Shown: positions 21,437 to 33,070 of the stretch, in pieces | How the letters are laid out: the number at the start of each line of letters is the position of its first letter | Numbering within the stretch: position 1 is the first letter of the stretch | Assembly: GCF_000702705.1 (NCBI RefSeq) | Contig: NZ_JNJG01000012.1 | Coordinates: 1-33,070 of the forward strand | Reading direction: 5' to 3' | Length of the DNA stretch: 33,070 nt | Source: Mycoplasma simbae ATCC 49888 | Lineage (GTDB): Bacteria > Bacillota_I > Bacilli_A > Mycoplasmatales > Metamycoplasmataceae | Program-made: the position numbers and the translations under genes | The notes under the pieces: generated by a model | What the model was told of the DNA's origin: nothing | The model's input: the letters and a program-made list of their open reading frames with translations, nothing else | Databases searched by the model: none

Positions 21437-21450
<14 letters not shown>
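20776..21450 (-). CDS. ung: Uracil-DNA glycosylase
   Basis: Removes uracil from DNA as the first step of base-excision repair; 224 aa, family-1 length. The catalytic motif GQDPYH is present (in [20 protein letters not shown], ~76-95) and the C-terminal DNA-binding loop motif is HPSPLA (family HPSPLS). A TGA near 21118 is read as Trp ([19 protein letters not shown], the conserved W-A-x-QGVLLLN segment). The ATG lies within the last codons of pheS (14-bp overlap) and the stop sits 2 bp before the pheT ATG. It is therefore tightly embedded between two genes whose products form one complex. Confidence 0.96.
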
Positions 21451-22392
<942 letters not shown>

Positions 22393-22393
<1 letters not shown>

Positions 22394-23607
22394 TATTTAT
22401 TTTCCTTTCAATTTTGCAGTGTTTTAAAGTATTTTTGAATCTTGTCTAAATCGTTTTCACCTGGCTCAAAAAACACATTATTTTGAGCTTTTTTAGGTAA
22501 GTAAGTTTGTTTAACTCAATGGTGTGGATAATCGTGAGGGTATTTGTAGTCATTGCCATGACCTAATTTTGCAGCCGAAGCATAATCTGATTCACGTAAA
22601 TTGTTAGGAATATCAAAGATGTTTCCTTCATCAACATAGCTTTGAACTTTTTTCATTGCTATATAAGTGCTGTTGCTTTTAGGACTTAAAGCAATATAAC
22701 AAATTAGATAATATATTGGCAAATTAGCTTCTGGAAAACCTAGTCTTTCAACTGCATTCAAAGCTGCTTCGACTCTTAAAGCTACATTTGGATCAGCAAG
22801 TCCAATATCTTCATAAGCAACAGCACTTATACGCCTGAACAAACCCTGGTAATCACCTGTTTTTAAAATCAATGCTCCATAGTATAAGGCGGCATCTACA
22901 TCTGAACCTCTCATTGACTTATGGAATGCTGATAAATTATTGTAATGTGCATCAGATTTCATATCCGAGTAAAAATGTATGTTGGGAATGAGGGTTTTTA
23001 TCGCGTTTTCGTCAATATTGTTGTCATTATTTAGCAGTGCTAACATCTGTAAATTGTTTAAGCAAAACCGATAATCTCCAGTGGAATGCTTGATCAAAAT
23101 TCGAATATTTTTGTCTTCAATTTGTAAGTTTGGATAATGATTAGCTATCACCCTTTTAATTCCAGTAAAAATTTCTTCTTCGCTTAGTTTATTGAACTGA
23201 AGAATTTGCATTCTGCTTCTTAAAGCTGGATTTATACGAAAATAAGGATTTTCTGTTGTTGTTGCATAAACAATTATTTTGTCAAATTCAAGATATGAAA
23301 GCAATATGTCTTGTAGATTTTTGGTAAGTCTATGAATTTCATCGATTATTAAAATATCATTGTGTTCGAGTTTATCTATTAGAGCAGTTTTATTATCGAC
23401 ACTTGCATTAAAAAGTCCATATTTTAAGCCTAAATCATTTGCTAATGCAATTGCGCATGATGTTTTGCCAGTACCTGATTCACCATAAAACACAAAAGAA
23501 GTAGTTAAACGTTTTTCAACAACTTTTTTAAGTAAATTAACGTTGTTTACTTGACCAACAATATCATCTAATTTTTGCGGTCGCAACATATTTGCTAAAT
23601 TATTCAT
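22393..23607 (-). CDS. rarA: Replication-associated recombination protein A (AAA+ ATPase, RarA/MgsA)
   Basis: A clamp-loader-like AAA+ protein that acts at stalled replication forks; 404 aa. Visible features are the N-terminal MLRPQKLDDIVGQ, Walker A GESGTGKTS (~41-49), Walker B IIDEIHRL (~82), sensor region ATTTENPYFRINPALRSR, arginine-finger region, and the RarA-specific C-terminal domain with AFHKSMRGSDVDAALYYGALIL and AYEDIGLADP. TGA at 22516 is Trp, after which the protein continues to a TAA fused with the pheS ATG. The ATG at 23607 is chosen because it precedes the conserved N-terminus; the longer in-frame extension is not conserved. TAAAAT ends 8 nt upstream with no Shine-Dalgarno, so the mRNA may be leaderless. 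First gene of the operon. Confidence 0.92.
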
Positions 23608-23670
23608 ATATGTATATTTTAAGTCAAAGAAATGAAAAAAATAACAAATTTTAAAAATTCCCAAAATTAT

Positions 23671-23692
23671 AAAAAATAAGCTTAATGCTTAT
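23671..23692 (-). terminator. Terminator of the hydrolase gene
   Basis: ATAAGC (23676-23681) and GCTTAT (23687-23692) enclose a 5-nt loop; on the minus strand six T follow. It overlaps the stop codon of the hydrolase gene. Confidence 0.7.
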
Positions 23693-24617
23693 CTATTAAA
23701 TGTTTTTTGATGAAGTTGTAAACATCATTATGTACTTTTTGGCGGCAAAAATCGTTTAAGATTTCGTGTCTATATCCTTTATATAAAATTGAGCTAACTT
23801 TTTTGTTACCTAGTTTATTGTAAAACTTAAGTGCTTGTTTGTTGGCTTTGCCATAATTTCCAATTGGATCCATAGATCCAGCAATTAATAAAATTGGCAG
23901 TTGTTTATTGAAATTATCAATAATTTTTTTGTTATTCATATCAATCACTAACTGAGATAAATCAACAAAAAATTGATTTGAGCAGCCAAAACCGCACCAT
24001 TTATCGCCCATATATTTAGTTATTTCTTTTGGGTCAGTTGACAACCAAGAATACATTGATTTATTTTGCTTAATTTTTTTATTAGCATCTTTAAAAGCTA
24101 AAGAATTCACTAGTGGATTTACTGTACGAGCCCCTTCTTTTTTAACAAATCTTTGAGCAATGAATTTACCTATTTTAAGCTGTAAATTAGCAAATGAAGC
24201 AGTGCCACAAATAATTGCAGCATCTAATAGTTGCGAATATGAGTGAAGATAATTGCGCAAAATAATTGAACCCATACTGTGACCAAATATTACGTATTTA
24301 GCATTTGGGTATTGATTTTTTCAGTATTTTCTTAAATCTTCAACATCATTTATTAATTTAGAAGTTGCATCACTATTATCTAGATGTCCTAATTGTCCTT
24401 GTCTTGTTCCTGTTTCGCCATGGCCTCTATTGTCCATGGATACTACTTTTATGCCATTTTGCGATAAAAATCTTGCAAATTCACTATATCTTTGAGCATG
24501 CTCTGCCATTCCATGAATTATTTGAACAATAAGTGCTGGCTTAGTTATTTCTGGCGCAAAATCGTAAGTTACCAGCTCTAAATTGTCTATTGAAGAATTT
24601 AAAATTATTTTATCCAT
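23682..24617 (-). CDS. Alpha/beta hydrolase, monoglyceride lipase / lysophospholipase-like
   Basis: A 311-aa serine hydrolase of the S33/monoglyceride lipase type. The oxyanion region is IIHGMAEHAQRY (~33-44), followed by SMDNRGHGET. The nucleophile elbow GHSMGS is ~113-118 (read across a TGA Trp at 24321). The acid is probably the Asp in AGSMDPIGNYGK and the base the His in GYRHEILND. This gives a complete Ser-Asp-His triad. No signal peptide or membrane segment is seen, so it should be cytosolic. Likely substrates are monoacylglycerols or lysophospholipids, fitting lipid scavenging from a host; the exact substrate is not readable from sequence. The ribosome binding site AGAGG and TATAAT lie upstream. 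Monocistronic between two terminators. Confidence 0.82.
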
Positions 24618-24633
24618 TTGTACCTCTGAATTT

Positions 24634-24639
24634 ATTATA
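24634..24639 (-). promoter_or_regulatory. -10 box of the hydrolase gene
   Basis: On the minus strand TATAAT lies 16 nt before the start codon, followed by the ribosome binding site AGAGG. Confidence 0.4.
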
Positions 24640-24680
24640 TTCTATAGACATTTTTTTGAAAATAACTATTGAAAATGTAT

Positions 24681-24702
24681 AAAAAAAGCTCATTTTGAGC
24701 TT
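24681..24702 (-). terminator. dnaK terminator
   Basis: AAGCTCA (24686-24692) and TGAGCTT (24696-24702) enclose a 3-nt loop; on the minus strand a T7 run follows. Confidence 0.8.
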
Positions 24703-24708
24703 AATTTA

Positions 24709-26520
<1,812 letters not shown>

Positions 26521-26522
26521 TT

Positions 26523-26563
26523 ATTTTATCACAACTTTAGCACTCAAACAATTAAAGTGCTAA
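26523..26563 (-). promoter_or_regulatory. CIRCE operator and dnaK promoter
   Basis: TTAGCACTC (26537-26545), a 9-nt spacer, and AAGTGCTAA (26555-26563) match the CIRCE consensus TTAGCACTC-N9-GAGTGCTAA with one mismatch in one arm. On the minus strand a -10 box TAAAAT (26523-26528) lies 8 bp downstream of it. CIRCE is the binding site of the heat-shock repressor HrcA. One arm also contains the comEC stop codon. Confidence 0.92.
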
Positions 26564-27936
26564 TTTTTTGTTTTTTTACGTTTATGTCTATAAAATAGCG
26601 GTATAGATAAAATAAATGACCATAAAACTAGCCAAATTAATATAGAATTATGCGAGATATTTGCATTTATGTATCAAATTAGGCTATATTTTTGTGCTAG
26701 CAAAATCAAAAAGTTCAAAACTAAATAAACATAATGTAATAAGACGGGTATAAATCAAAATAAAATAGATAAAGTATATGTTAGCTGGATAATTGGACTA
26801 AATAAATTTGCGAATATTAAACCTGTTATATTGATAAATCCATTTAGTTTGAGAGTTCATATTAAAGATGTTATGTAAATAATCGTGGCTAAAATTAAAA
26901 ACTTAATGATTTTGTGCTTTATCTTCATAACTCCAAGCGATTTGTTTATCAATATAATAAATAAGGTAGTGCTAAAACTCAAAATAAAGCTTATTGATAA
27001 AATAATGCTTGGGTTCATATAAAAAATTATTAAAGCCGCAATTGGCATTGAGTAAATATTAAGCTTAGGATGTTTAATTTTAAAAAACTGCATCACAAAA
27101 GCTCTTAAACCGCTAACAAAGTTGGCCAGCATACATAAATAATAAAATAAGACTAGAAATGATAATAACGTAGCAATCTTTTTGTATTTAGCGTTATTAA
27201 TTTTTTTAATAGGTCATAAAACTAACCTGAATAGTATGTCAAAATGCAATCCCGAAATAACTAATAAGTGTAGGATATTGACTGAAATTGCATTTTTAGT
27301 TAATTGATATGAATCATAATTAAAACCAAACACAATTAGCTTTCAATATTGCTTAAATATTTCACTGGATTGATTAGATCAATTATCAATTAATTGAGAA
27401 GTTGAATAAAGAGGTTTATCAACACGTTCAACTATGGCTTTTTCAAAAATATGGTCAATGCGATTGGCATAGTAAAAATTTTTTTGCTCCGTAATCGGAT
27501 TCAAAACACCTTTAATATTAACTAAATAACCTACCCTAAGTGCTTCAGCGCTGGTGTATTTATTTGTGTAGAGTAAAAAATAATTGTTCTTAACGTTTAA
27601 AATCGCATATTTTTCACCTATTTTTACAACACTAGCTCGTAAATAATAATTTCCAGGTTCTAAATTTGATGGCAAACGAAGATATCTTAAAAATAAATAC
27701 GCGCTTAAGACAGTAATTAATAACCATAGCAATTTAGGCGAAATTATTGCAAGAGCTAAAGACCCTGTTGAAAGCAATAAAATTCAAAAATATTTACTAT
27801 CAACGTTGCTTAATGATAAATGTAATAATAATGGCGAAAGTAATAGAAAAATTTTGACTGCTATAAAATAAGCACTTTTTTCAATTTTTCTAATGCTTTT
27901 GAGCCTATTCCTGAAATTTGATTTATTTTTTCTCAA
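26560..27936 (-). CDS. comEC: ComEC/Rec2-type DNA uptake channel, short form
   Basis: A polytopic membrane protein that in competent bacteria forms the channel for single-stranded DNA entry. Reading TGA as Trp gives ~458 aa. The N-terminus has two or three hydrophobic segments and a DUF4131-like soluble part (GNYYLRASVVKIGEKYAIL). The competence domain follows, with the signature NILHLLVISGLHFDIL, then SGLRAFVMQFF and NPSIILSISFILSFSTTL, and more membrane segments to RHKRKKTKN. The C-terminal metallo-beta-lactamase-like domain of long ComEC proteins is absent. The start is uncertain: no ATG fits, and the TTG at 27936 gives a basic N-terminus but overlaps comEA by 76 bp. A start further downstream is possible. 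The stop lies inside CIRCE. Confidence 0.8.
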
Positions 27937-28364
27937 GTTGTGGATGGATTATTCTTTCTGTGCGTGAGTAATTTTTGTGCTATCGACTTAGAAATTCCCA
28001 AATTAGTTAAATCAACAAGCGAATTTATTTGTGATCATGAGATTGCAGGTTTATGTTCCCTATTTACTTTTTTAAAGGGAATTTTGATAGTAATATTTGA
28101 GGCAATTTTTTGATTTTGATCAATGCTTGTTAAATCAGAATCAGCTCTAGGTTTAGCCATAATTAGAGCTTGTTTTAATGTTGAGTTAATAGGCACCTCA
28201 TACTCACCTGGATGTAAAACGGCGCCACTTATTTTTACCTTAACCTCCTTGTTTTGATTGGTTTTTGAAATAAAAGTTTGTTTTTGGTCCAGTGAAAGTG
28301 AAAGCGCTAAGCCAAATATTCCAGCTGCTAAAACACTTCCTAAAATTCATACTCTTTTTCTCAT
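27861..28364 (-). CDS. comEA: ComEA-like DNA-binding protein (SLBB plus helix-hairpin-helix)
   Basis: A 167-aa protein hidden by TGA codons (Trp at residues 6, 118 and 147). One N-terminal membrane anchor (WILGSVLAAGIFGLALSLSL) is followed by an SLBB-like domain (~40-100: VKISGAVLHPGEYEVP) and a C-terminal double helix-hairpin-helix (~116-167: LVDLTNLGISKSIAQKLL, then INQISGIGSKALEKLKKVL). This is the ComEA layout, in which an outward-facing HhH domain binds double-stranded DNA and hands it to ComEC. It directly precedes and overlaps comEC, as in other bacteria. The ATG at 28364 has no clear Shine-Dalgarno. Confidence 0.85.
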
Positions 28365-28439
28365 CACTTACACATATTGTTTGCGAAGTAAAAAATCCTA
28401 AAAAAGGAAAAATTTAACATTTTTATTGAAAAATTTCAA

Positions 28440-28462
28440 TAAAAAACAAGCATTAAGCTTGT
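28440..28462 (-). terminator. Terminator of the nuclease lipoprotein gene
   Basis: ACAAGC (28446-28451) and GCTTGT (28457-28462) enclose a 5-nt loop; T6 follows on the minus strand. The stem includes the last codons of the gene. Confidence 0.75.
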
Positions 28463-30153
28463 TGTTCAAAAACTAATTGTGTTGCAATACCTTTGTTTTT
28501 AAATACGTATGTGTTGTTGTTGCCATACACAACATCAATTAGTTCAGGGTAATCACTAAAGACATTTCTATTTCTTTGGTGTTTATAAATTCCATTATTA
28601 CGATCTAAATCAAATTGCGTTAAAGGATCTTTAGCAGATCAAGTTAGCATTGTTTGTAAAAATTTAGGTTTTATTTGGTTGCCTGTGGTAAAAAATCTTT
28701 TACCTGAACCATTTTGAGTTAAGTTTTTATCCCTATAAACTAAAGCAAAATAAAGAATAGCTCTAGCCACGTCACCTTTAAACTCATTAATTACTTCGGT
28801 AACTGGTTGATTATCTTCAACTCCTGAGCCCACTTTGGTACCATTTCTTGAAGTGAATGTTGCGTTTTTGACTTCACCATAAGGGTAGTTTGAGTGTCTA
28901 GCGTTTACTTCCGCATCAGTAGGTCAAACGTGATGAGCATCATCACGCATTGGGCTTTGTTTATTGAATCATGATTGAGCAATTATGTGTTCACGGTTTC
29001 AGCCACCACCTTCTCGTCCGCCATTGCCTTTATTACCTTCGTTGTATTTATATGGGTCATTACCACTTGGGTTTTCCGCATACATATCCATTACTGAACC
29101 ATCATTTTCATAGTATTTATCAACGAATGCGTCTCTATATGTTGCGTATAAAGCGTTGTAACTTTTACCGTGATTTCTATGTTTTTTAACAAGTTCAAAT
29201 AAAGCGGCTCTTAATGCATCACCGCTTAAGCCTTCTAAACTTGCATAATAGTTATCTTGTTGATAGGTCACGCCTGATGCATTTTTTAGAGATTTGGCCA
29301 CTAAATTTGAATAAACACTGCCATCATTTTGGCTAGGAGTTACAGGTTGAGTGGTTGAAACAGCGCCGTTTTCTGGTTGACTAGGCGCTGTTGCACTACC
29401 TGCGTTTGAATTGTTATTGTCTGTAGAATTTTGTGTATTTTTAGCAATATTAAACACACTTTTATACACGTTTTTACTGAAAACAGGATTAACTTTTTTA
29501 CCTTTATACAGCGAAGCACGATAGCTAATAATTAATTTATTTTCAATTATTTGGTATTCAAGTTGAATATTTTCTTTTTTATCTCCCGCACTATTATTTG
29601 GTGAAGAAAGATTGAATTTATCATCTTTAGAATGCTGTTCTTTTAGTTTGAATACTACTGTAGCACGTTCTCAAACGGCAGGTTTGCCCGGAAGCTCAGA
29701 TGAAGCAACTACACTTTGAGTTTTAAATGAATAGTATAGTTTCTTATCTTGTAAAAGTTCAATTACATTTTGAGTTAAATTCTCATCAATAATTAAGAAA
29801 TTGTCTAAACGTTCTGCTCAAGCAGCGAATTTAGCTTCACTAGCTTTTAATTCATTTTCATTTTTTGCTTCAAATTGGTATTCAGTGTCTTGAGTTAACC
29901 CACTTGGCGAAGATGGCTGACCTTGAGACTCACCTGTTCCTGGGTTAGTCTGTGACCCCCCCTGACCAGGCTGAGGTGAAGGATTAGGTGTTGGGGTTGT
30001 TTGAGTCCCTCCTTGACCTGGTGTTGTACTACTCCCTTGCTCTGGTTTTGTTTGATTTTCAGTATTTTCCACGCAACCAGCACTCATAATTAAAGCTGGC
30101 ATGCTCAGTAGTGGAAATTGGGCTAAAAGTCAAAATTTTTTACGTTTAGGCAT
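28453..30153 (-). CDS. Surface lipoprotein nuclease, endonuclease I (EndA/Bsn) family
   Basis: A 566-aa protein. The N-terminus is a lipoprotein signal (MPKRKKFWLL, hydrophobic core, then SAGC near residue 27). A Gln/Gly/Pro/Thr-rich linker follows (~33-80), then a domain of unknown type (~85-245), a second Ser/Gln/Asn-rich linker (~250-285), and a C-terminal nuclease domain. The nuclease is identified by WNREHIIAQSWF and DDAHHVWPTDAEVN followed by ARHSNYPYGEV (~385-425), matching the endonuclease I pattern of EHVFPQSWF and D-H-HLxPTD-x-x-N. It should be a metal-dependent nuclease on the cell surface, used by mycoplasmas to turn host or environmental nucleic acid into precursors. AAGGAG precedes the ATG. 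It lies just upstream of comEA-comEC in the same direction, separated by a terminator. Confidence 0.85.
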
Positions 30154-30185
30154 ATATAACTCCTTGATAATATCTAAATTTTTAC

Positions 30186-30200
30186 GCACTATTTTAGTGC
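30186..30200. repeat. Inverted repeat between divergent nuclease and tpx genes
   Basis: GCACTA-TTT-TAGTGC is a perfect 6-bp inverted repeat 33 bp upstream of the nuclease start. Its middle (TAAAAT on the minus strand) could be the nuclease -10 box. It may be an operator; alone it is weak evidence. Confidence 0.35.
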
Positions 30201-30301
30201 ATTATAATTATATTATATTTTGGTAACATTTTCATTGCTATATTGAAAGCTTTAGCACTAACTTTATTTGCTTTAGCTGCACAAAAATAGAGTTTTGTGT
30301 G

Positions 30302-30307
30302 TATAAT
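30302..30307 (+). promoter_or_regulatory. tpx -10 box
   Basis: TATAAT 22 nt before the tpx ATG, preceded by TGTG; no clear -35. Confidence 0.5.
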
Positions 30308-30329
30308 ACAAATTATTATTGGAGGTGTT

Positions 30330-30815
30330 ATGCAAGTTAAATTTTTATCAAACCCAGTAAACTTATTGGGCCAAGAACTTAAAGTAGGTGATATTTTTCC
30401 TAGCTTTAAAGCAGTTAATCTAGATATGAGTGATTTTGATTTTGATTCATTACCAAAATCAAAAAAATTAGTGTTTTCAATTCCTTCTATTGACACAGGT
30501 GTGTGTGAAATGGAAACAACTAAATTTTTAAACTTTTTTAAACATAAAGACTACCCAGTAGTCGCTGTTTCACACGATTTACCATTTGCGTTTAAACGTT
30601 GATGTACAGCTACAAATAATGAAAAAATTGTACCTGTGAGTGAATTTAGACACAAAGAATTTGGTCTAAAAACAGGAACACTTTTAGAAGGTATTGGTTT
30701 ATTAGCTCGTGCTGTGTTTGTGCTAGATGAAAACAACAAAATTCTACACGTTGAATACGTGGAAGAAGTTACAACTGAACCTAACTATGACAAAGCTTTA
30801 GCTTTCTTCGCTTAA
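30330..30815 (+). CDS. tpx: Thiol peroxidase (atypical 2-Cys peroxiredoxin)
   Basis: Reduces hydrogen peroxide and alkyl hydroperoxides using thioredoxin; 161 aa, close to the usual ~165. The peroxidatic site is SIDTGVC (T56, C59) and the resolving cysteine is in KRWCTA (C92, with TGA as Trp at residue 91). LARAVFVLDENNKILHVEYV and TTEPNYDKAL complete the Tpx signature. GGAGG lies 5 nt upstream of the ATG. It has its own promoter and terminator and sits 35 bp before the broken glycerol kinase gene. In mycoplasmas lacking catalase it would be a main peroxide defence. Confidence 0.95.
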
Positions 30816-30820
30816 TAAAG

Positions 30821-30842
30821 TCGCATTTAGATGCGATTTTTA
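30821..30842 (+). terminator. tpx terminator
   Basis: TCGCAT (30821-30826), TTAG loop, ATGCGA (30831-30836), then TTTTTATT. It separates tpx from glpK. Confidence 0.8.
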
Positions 30843-30850
30843 TTGTAATT

Positions 30851-32362
30851 ATGCCCAAATATATTCTAAGTTTAGATGTAGGCACTACTTCGTGCCGAAG
30901 CATAATTTATAACCAAGAAGGCTCAGTTGTAGCACAAACTCAACACGCATATAGTCAACTTTATCCCCAAGCTGGTTGAGTTGAACAAGACGCACTTGAA
31001 ATTTGAAACAGTGCAGTTTTGTGCATGCAAAATGTAATTCAAAAAGCCAAGATTCAGCTTGAACAAATCGAAGCTATTGGTATTAGCAACCAGCGTGAAA
31101 GCGTAGTTTTATGAGACAAAACTACTGGTTTGCCTGTGTATAATGCCATTATTTGACAAGATTCACGTACTAGTGAATTTTGTGAAAAAATTAAACATTT
31201 TGAAACAAAAATTCAACAAAAAACAGGTTTAATTTTGAATCCATATTTTTCTGCAACTAAAATCAACTGAATTTTAGACAATGTTTCACTAGCTCAACAC
31301 ACACTTAAACAAAACAATTTGCTAGCTGGCACCATAGATTCGTGAATAGTATGAAAATTAAGCCAAGGCAATATGCACATTAGTGACGTAAGCAACGCCT
31401 CTAGAACTATGCTTTTTAACATCCACGCTTTGGAGTGGGATCAAGAATTACTGACTATTTTTAATGTTCCTAAGCAAATTTTACCTAACGTTGTACCAAG
31501 TGCACAAATCCATGGAGCTTTTAATTCTAGTGTTATTTTTGCCAACACTAATACCAAGATTAAAATCGCTTCCATAATTGGCGATCAGCAAGCCTCACTA
31601 TTTGGGCATTTATGTGTACACGAAGGTATGATTAAAAACACTTATGGCACTGGCTGCTTTGCTTTAGTTAACACAGGCACTAAAATTATTCAATCTAAGC
31701 ACAAACTTTTAAGCACCATTGCCTGACAATTTGACTCTCAAAAACCCATTTATGCCTTGGAAGGCTCTGTTTTTGCGGCCGGCTCAGTAATTGAATGAAT
31801 TAAAAATGATTTGCAAATACTTTATCATCCTAGCCAACTAGATTTTTATGCATCTTTGGCGGCCCAAAGCAAACAAAATCACGTGTATTTTGTTCCTAGC
31901 TTTAATGGTTTGGGAGCTCCATACTGAGATCCAGATGCGCGCGGAGCAATTATGGGTTTAACTCGCGGCACTAAACGTGAACACATTATTCAAGCTGGCT
32001 TATAATCAATTGCTTTTCAAAGCTATGATTTAATTCAAGCTCTCCAAGCCGACACAAATTATGAATTTAAGCAAATTAGTGTGGATGGAGGTTTAAGCAA
32101 AAGTGAATATTTAATGAATTTTCAAGCAAATGTTTTAAATGTAAATGTCGCTAAAAATAATAATAGTGAATTAACTGCTTATGGCGCGGCTTTAATGGCT
32201 GCACTTGCAAGTGGGTTTTGATCTAACCTAGATCAATTTAGCAAAAATCAATCTCAAATCTATGCTCCAAATATCAACGAGCACAAGCGCCAAAAATTAA
32301 TTCAAGGTTGACACCATGCAGTTAATAAAACTTTAGGTTGAAATAAGGATGTTAATAGCTAA
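30851..32362 (+). pseudogene. glpK: Glycerol kinase, interrupted by one nonsense codon
   Basis: Phosphorylates glycerol to glycerol-3-phosphate. The full frame would be 503 aa, normal for GlpK, with many TGA Trp codons. Present are YILSLDVGTTSCRSIIYN, GISNQRESVVLWDKTTG, AIIWQDSRT, GTIDSWIVWKL, IIGDQQASLFG, KNTYGTGCF, and after the break VDGGLSKSEYLMNFQANVL and LTAYGAALMAAL. At codon 385 (32003-32005) a TAA stands in QAGL-stop-SIAFQSYD. Homologues have Glu here (LESIAYQ), so a single G-to-T change explains it. The remaining 384 residues lack the end of the second actin-like ATPase domain and should be inactive. No other frameshift or stop is seen, so the damage is recent or a sequencing error. 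No Shine-Dalgarno is apparent. Confidence 0.9.
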
Positions 32363-32384
32363 GCTGCTGCTGGCAGCTTTTTAT
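32361..32384 (+). terminator. glpK terminator
   Basis: AAGCTGC (32361-32367) and GCAGCTT (32373-32379) with a TGCTG loop and a following T-run. The stem starts within the stop codon. Confidence 0.8.
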
Positions 32385-32420
32385 AATAAAGTAGCTAAAA
32401 AACAAAATAATATATAAAGA

Positions 32421-32441
32421 TACAATATTAATATTAATAGA
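32421..32441 (+). promoter_or_regulatory. Distal rRNA promoter element, copy of the uvrB promoter block
   Basis: TACAAT followed by the palindrome ATTAATATTAAT and AGA; identical over 21 nt to 3460-3480. It lies about 220 bp before the 16S gene. Confidence 0.4.
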
Positions 32442-32463
32442 AAAAATATTTTAACTTTTTTGT

Positions 32464-32490
32464 TTGCTTTGTTAAAAAGTGTTATACAAT
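32464..32490 (+). promoter_or_regulatory. rRNA operon promoter, middle
   Basis: TTGCTT (32464-32469), a 15-nt spacer, and TACAAT (32485-32490) within GTTATACAAT. A plausible strong promoter about 150 bp before 16S. Confidence 0.45.
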
Positions 32491-32547
32491 AATTATCGCT
32501 AAGTTGTTAGCAAGCAAATATAAGTTAAAAAAATCTTAAAAATTTAT

Positions 32548-32575
32548 TTGGTTAAATTCTAGATTGTGTTATCAT
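32548..32575 (+). promoter_or_regulatory. rRNA operon promoter, proximal candidate
   Basis: TTGGTT (32548-32553), 16-nt spacer, TATCAT (32570-32575) preceded by TGTGT. Tandem promoters are common before rRNA operons; this one is weaker evidence. Confidence 0.35.
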
Positions 32576-32602
32576 TATTAAGCGTTTTAACAACTGCAAA
32601 TA

Positions 32603-32620
32603 TTGTTCTTTGAAAACTAG
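32603..32620 (+). promoter_or_regulatory. rRNA leader boxA-like antitermination element
   Basis: TTGTTCTTTGAAAACTAG resembles the leader motif found just upstream of 16S in Firmicutes and mollicute rRNA operons (NusB/boxA type). Confidence 0.55.
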
Positions 32621-32644
32621 ATATATAAACATGACGAAGTCAAT

Positions 32645-33070
<426 letters not shown>

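Noticed and set aside
29895-30083. Alternative-frame ORF in the nuclease linker region
   Set aside because: It is a shadow of the repetitive Gln/Gly/Pro linker of the lipoprotein and has no start signal of its own.

Overview
The window is a low-GC chromosome segment from a mollicute. UGA must be read as tryptophan: nearly every gene is split at in-frame TGA codons that fall at conserved Trp or aromatic positions and is restored by reading through them. The partial 16S rRNA at the right edge has the sequence style of the Mycoplasma hominis/synoviae/pulmonis side of the class (Mycoplasmopsis and relatives). I do not assign a species. All CDS coordinates below use translation table 4.

Layout. 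1-3.4 kb: the 3' end of a type I restriction specificity gene (hsdS), a convergent stand-alone trpB, then a divergent YitT-type membrane protein and a small DUF2188 protein. 3.4-8.3 kb: uvrB-uvrA, the damage-recognition part of nucleotide excision repair. 8.3-13.5 kb: a tight operon with overlapping ends: GdpP-like DHH phosphodiesterase, ribosomal protein L9 (rplI), replicative helicase DnaB, and a CBS-domain membrane protein of the CorC/HlyC type. 13.5-17.3 kb (minus strand): a decaying accessory island with one intact and one frameshifted copy of a ~480-aa lipoprotein family, a 3' scrap of a third copy, and a remnant that looks like an IS3-family OrfA. 17.3-23.6 kb (minus): operon rarA-pheS-ung-pheT-glyA, with ung inserted between the two PheRS subunit genes. 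23.7-26.6 kb (minus): a monoglyceride-lipase-like hydrolase, and dnaK behind a CIRCE operator. 26.6-30.2 kb (minus): comEC, comEA and a surface lipoprotein nuclease of the endonuclease I family, probably a DNA capture/uptake or nucleotide-scavenging set. 30.3-32.4 kb (plus): thiol peroxidase (tpx), then a glycerol kinase gene (glpK) broken by one in-frame TAA. 32.4 kb to the end: rRNA operon promoters, a boxA-like leader element and the first ~426 nt of 16S rRNA.

Most interesting points: the nonsense-mutated glpK beside a peroxide-detoxifying gene; a lone trpB in an organism type that normally lacks amino-acid biosynthesis; the lipoprotein family with a homopolymer frameshift that could be a phase switch or simple decay; a 21-nt element with a 12-bp palindrome shared exactly by the uvrB and rRNA promoter regions; a TATAAT-N7-ATG arrangement predicting leaderless mRNAs; and a ComEC lacking its C-terminal nuclease-like domain encoded next to a secreted nuclease. 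No tRNA, CRISPR array or intact transposase was found. I see no clear evidence of a wholly new defence or enzymatic system.
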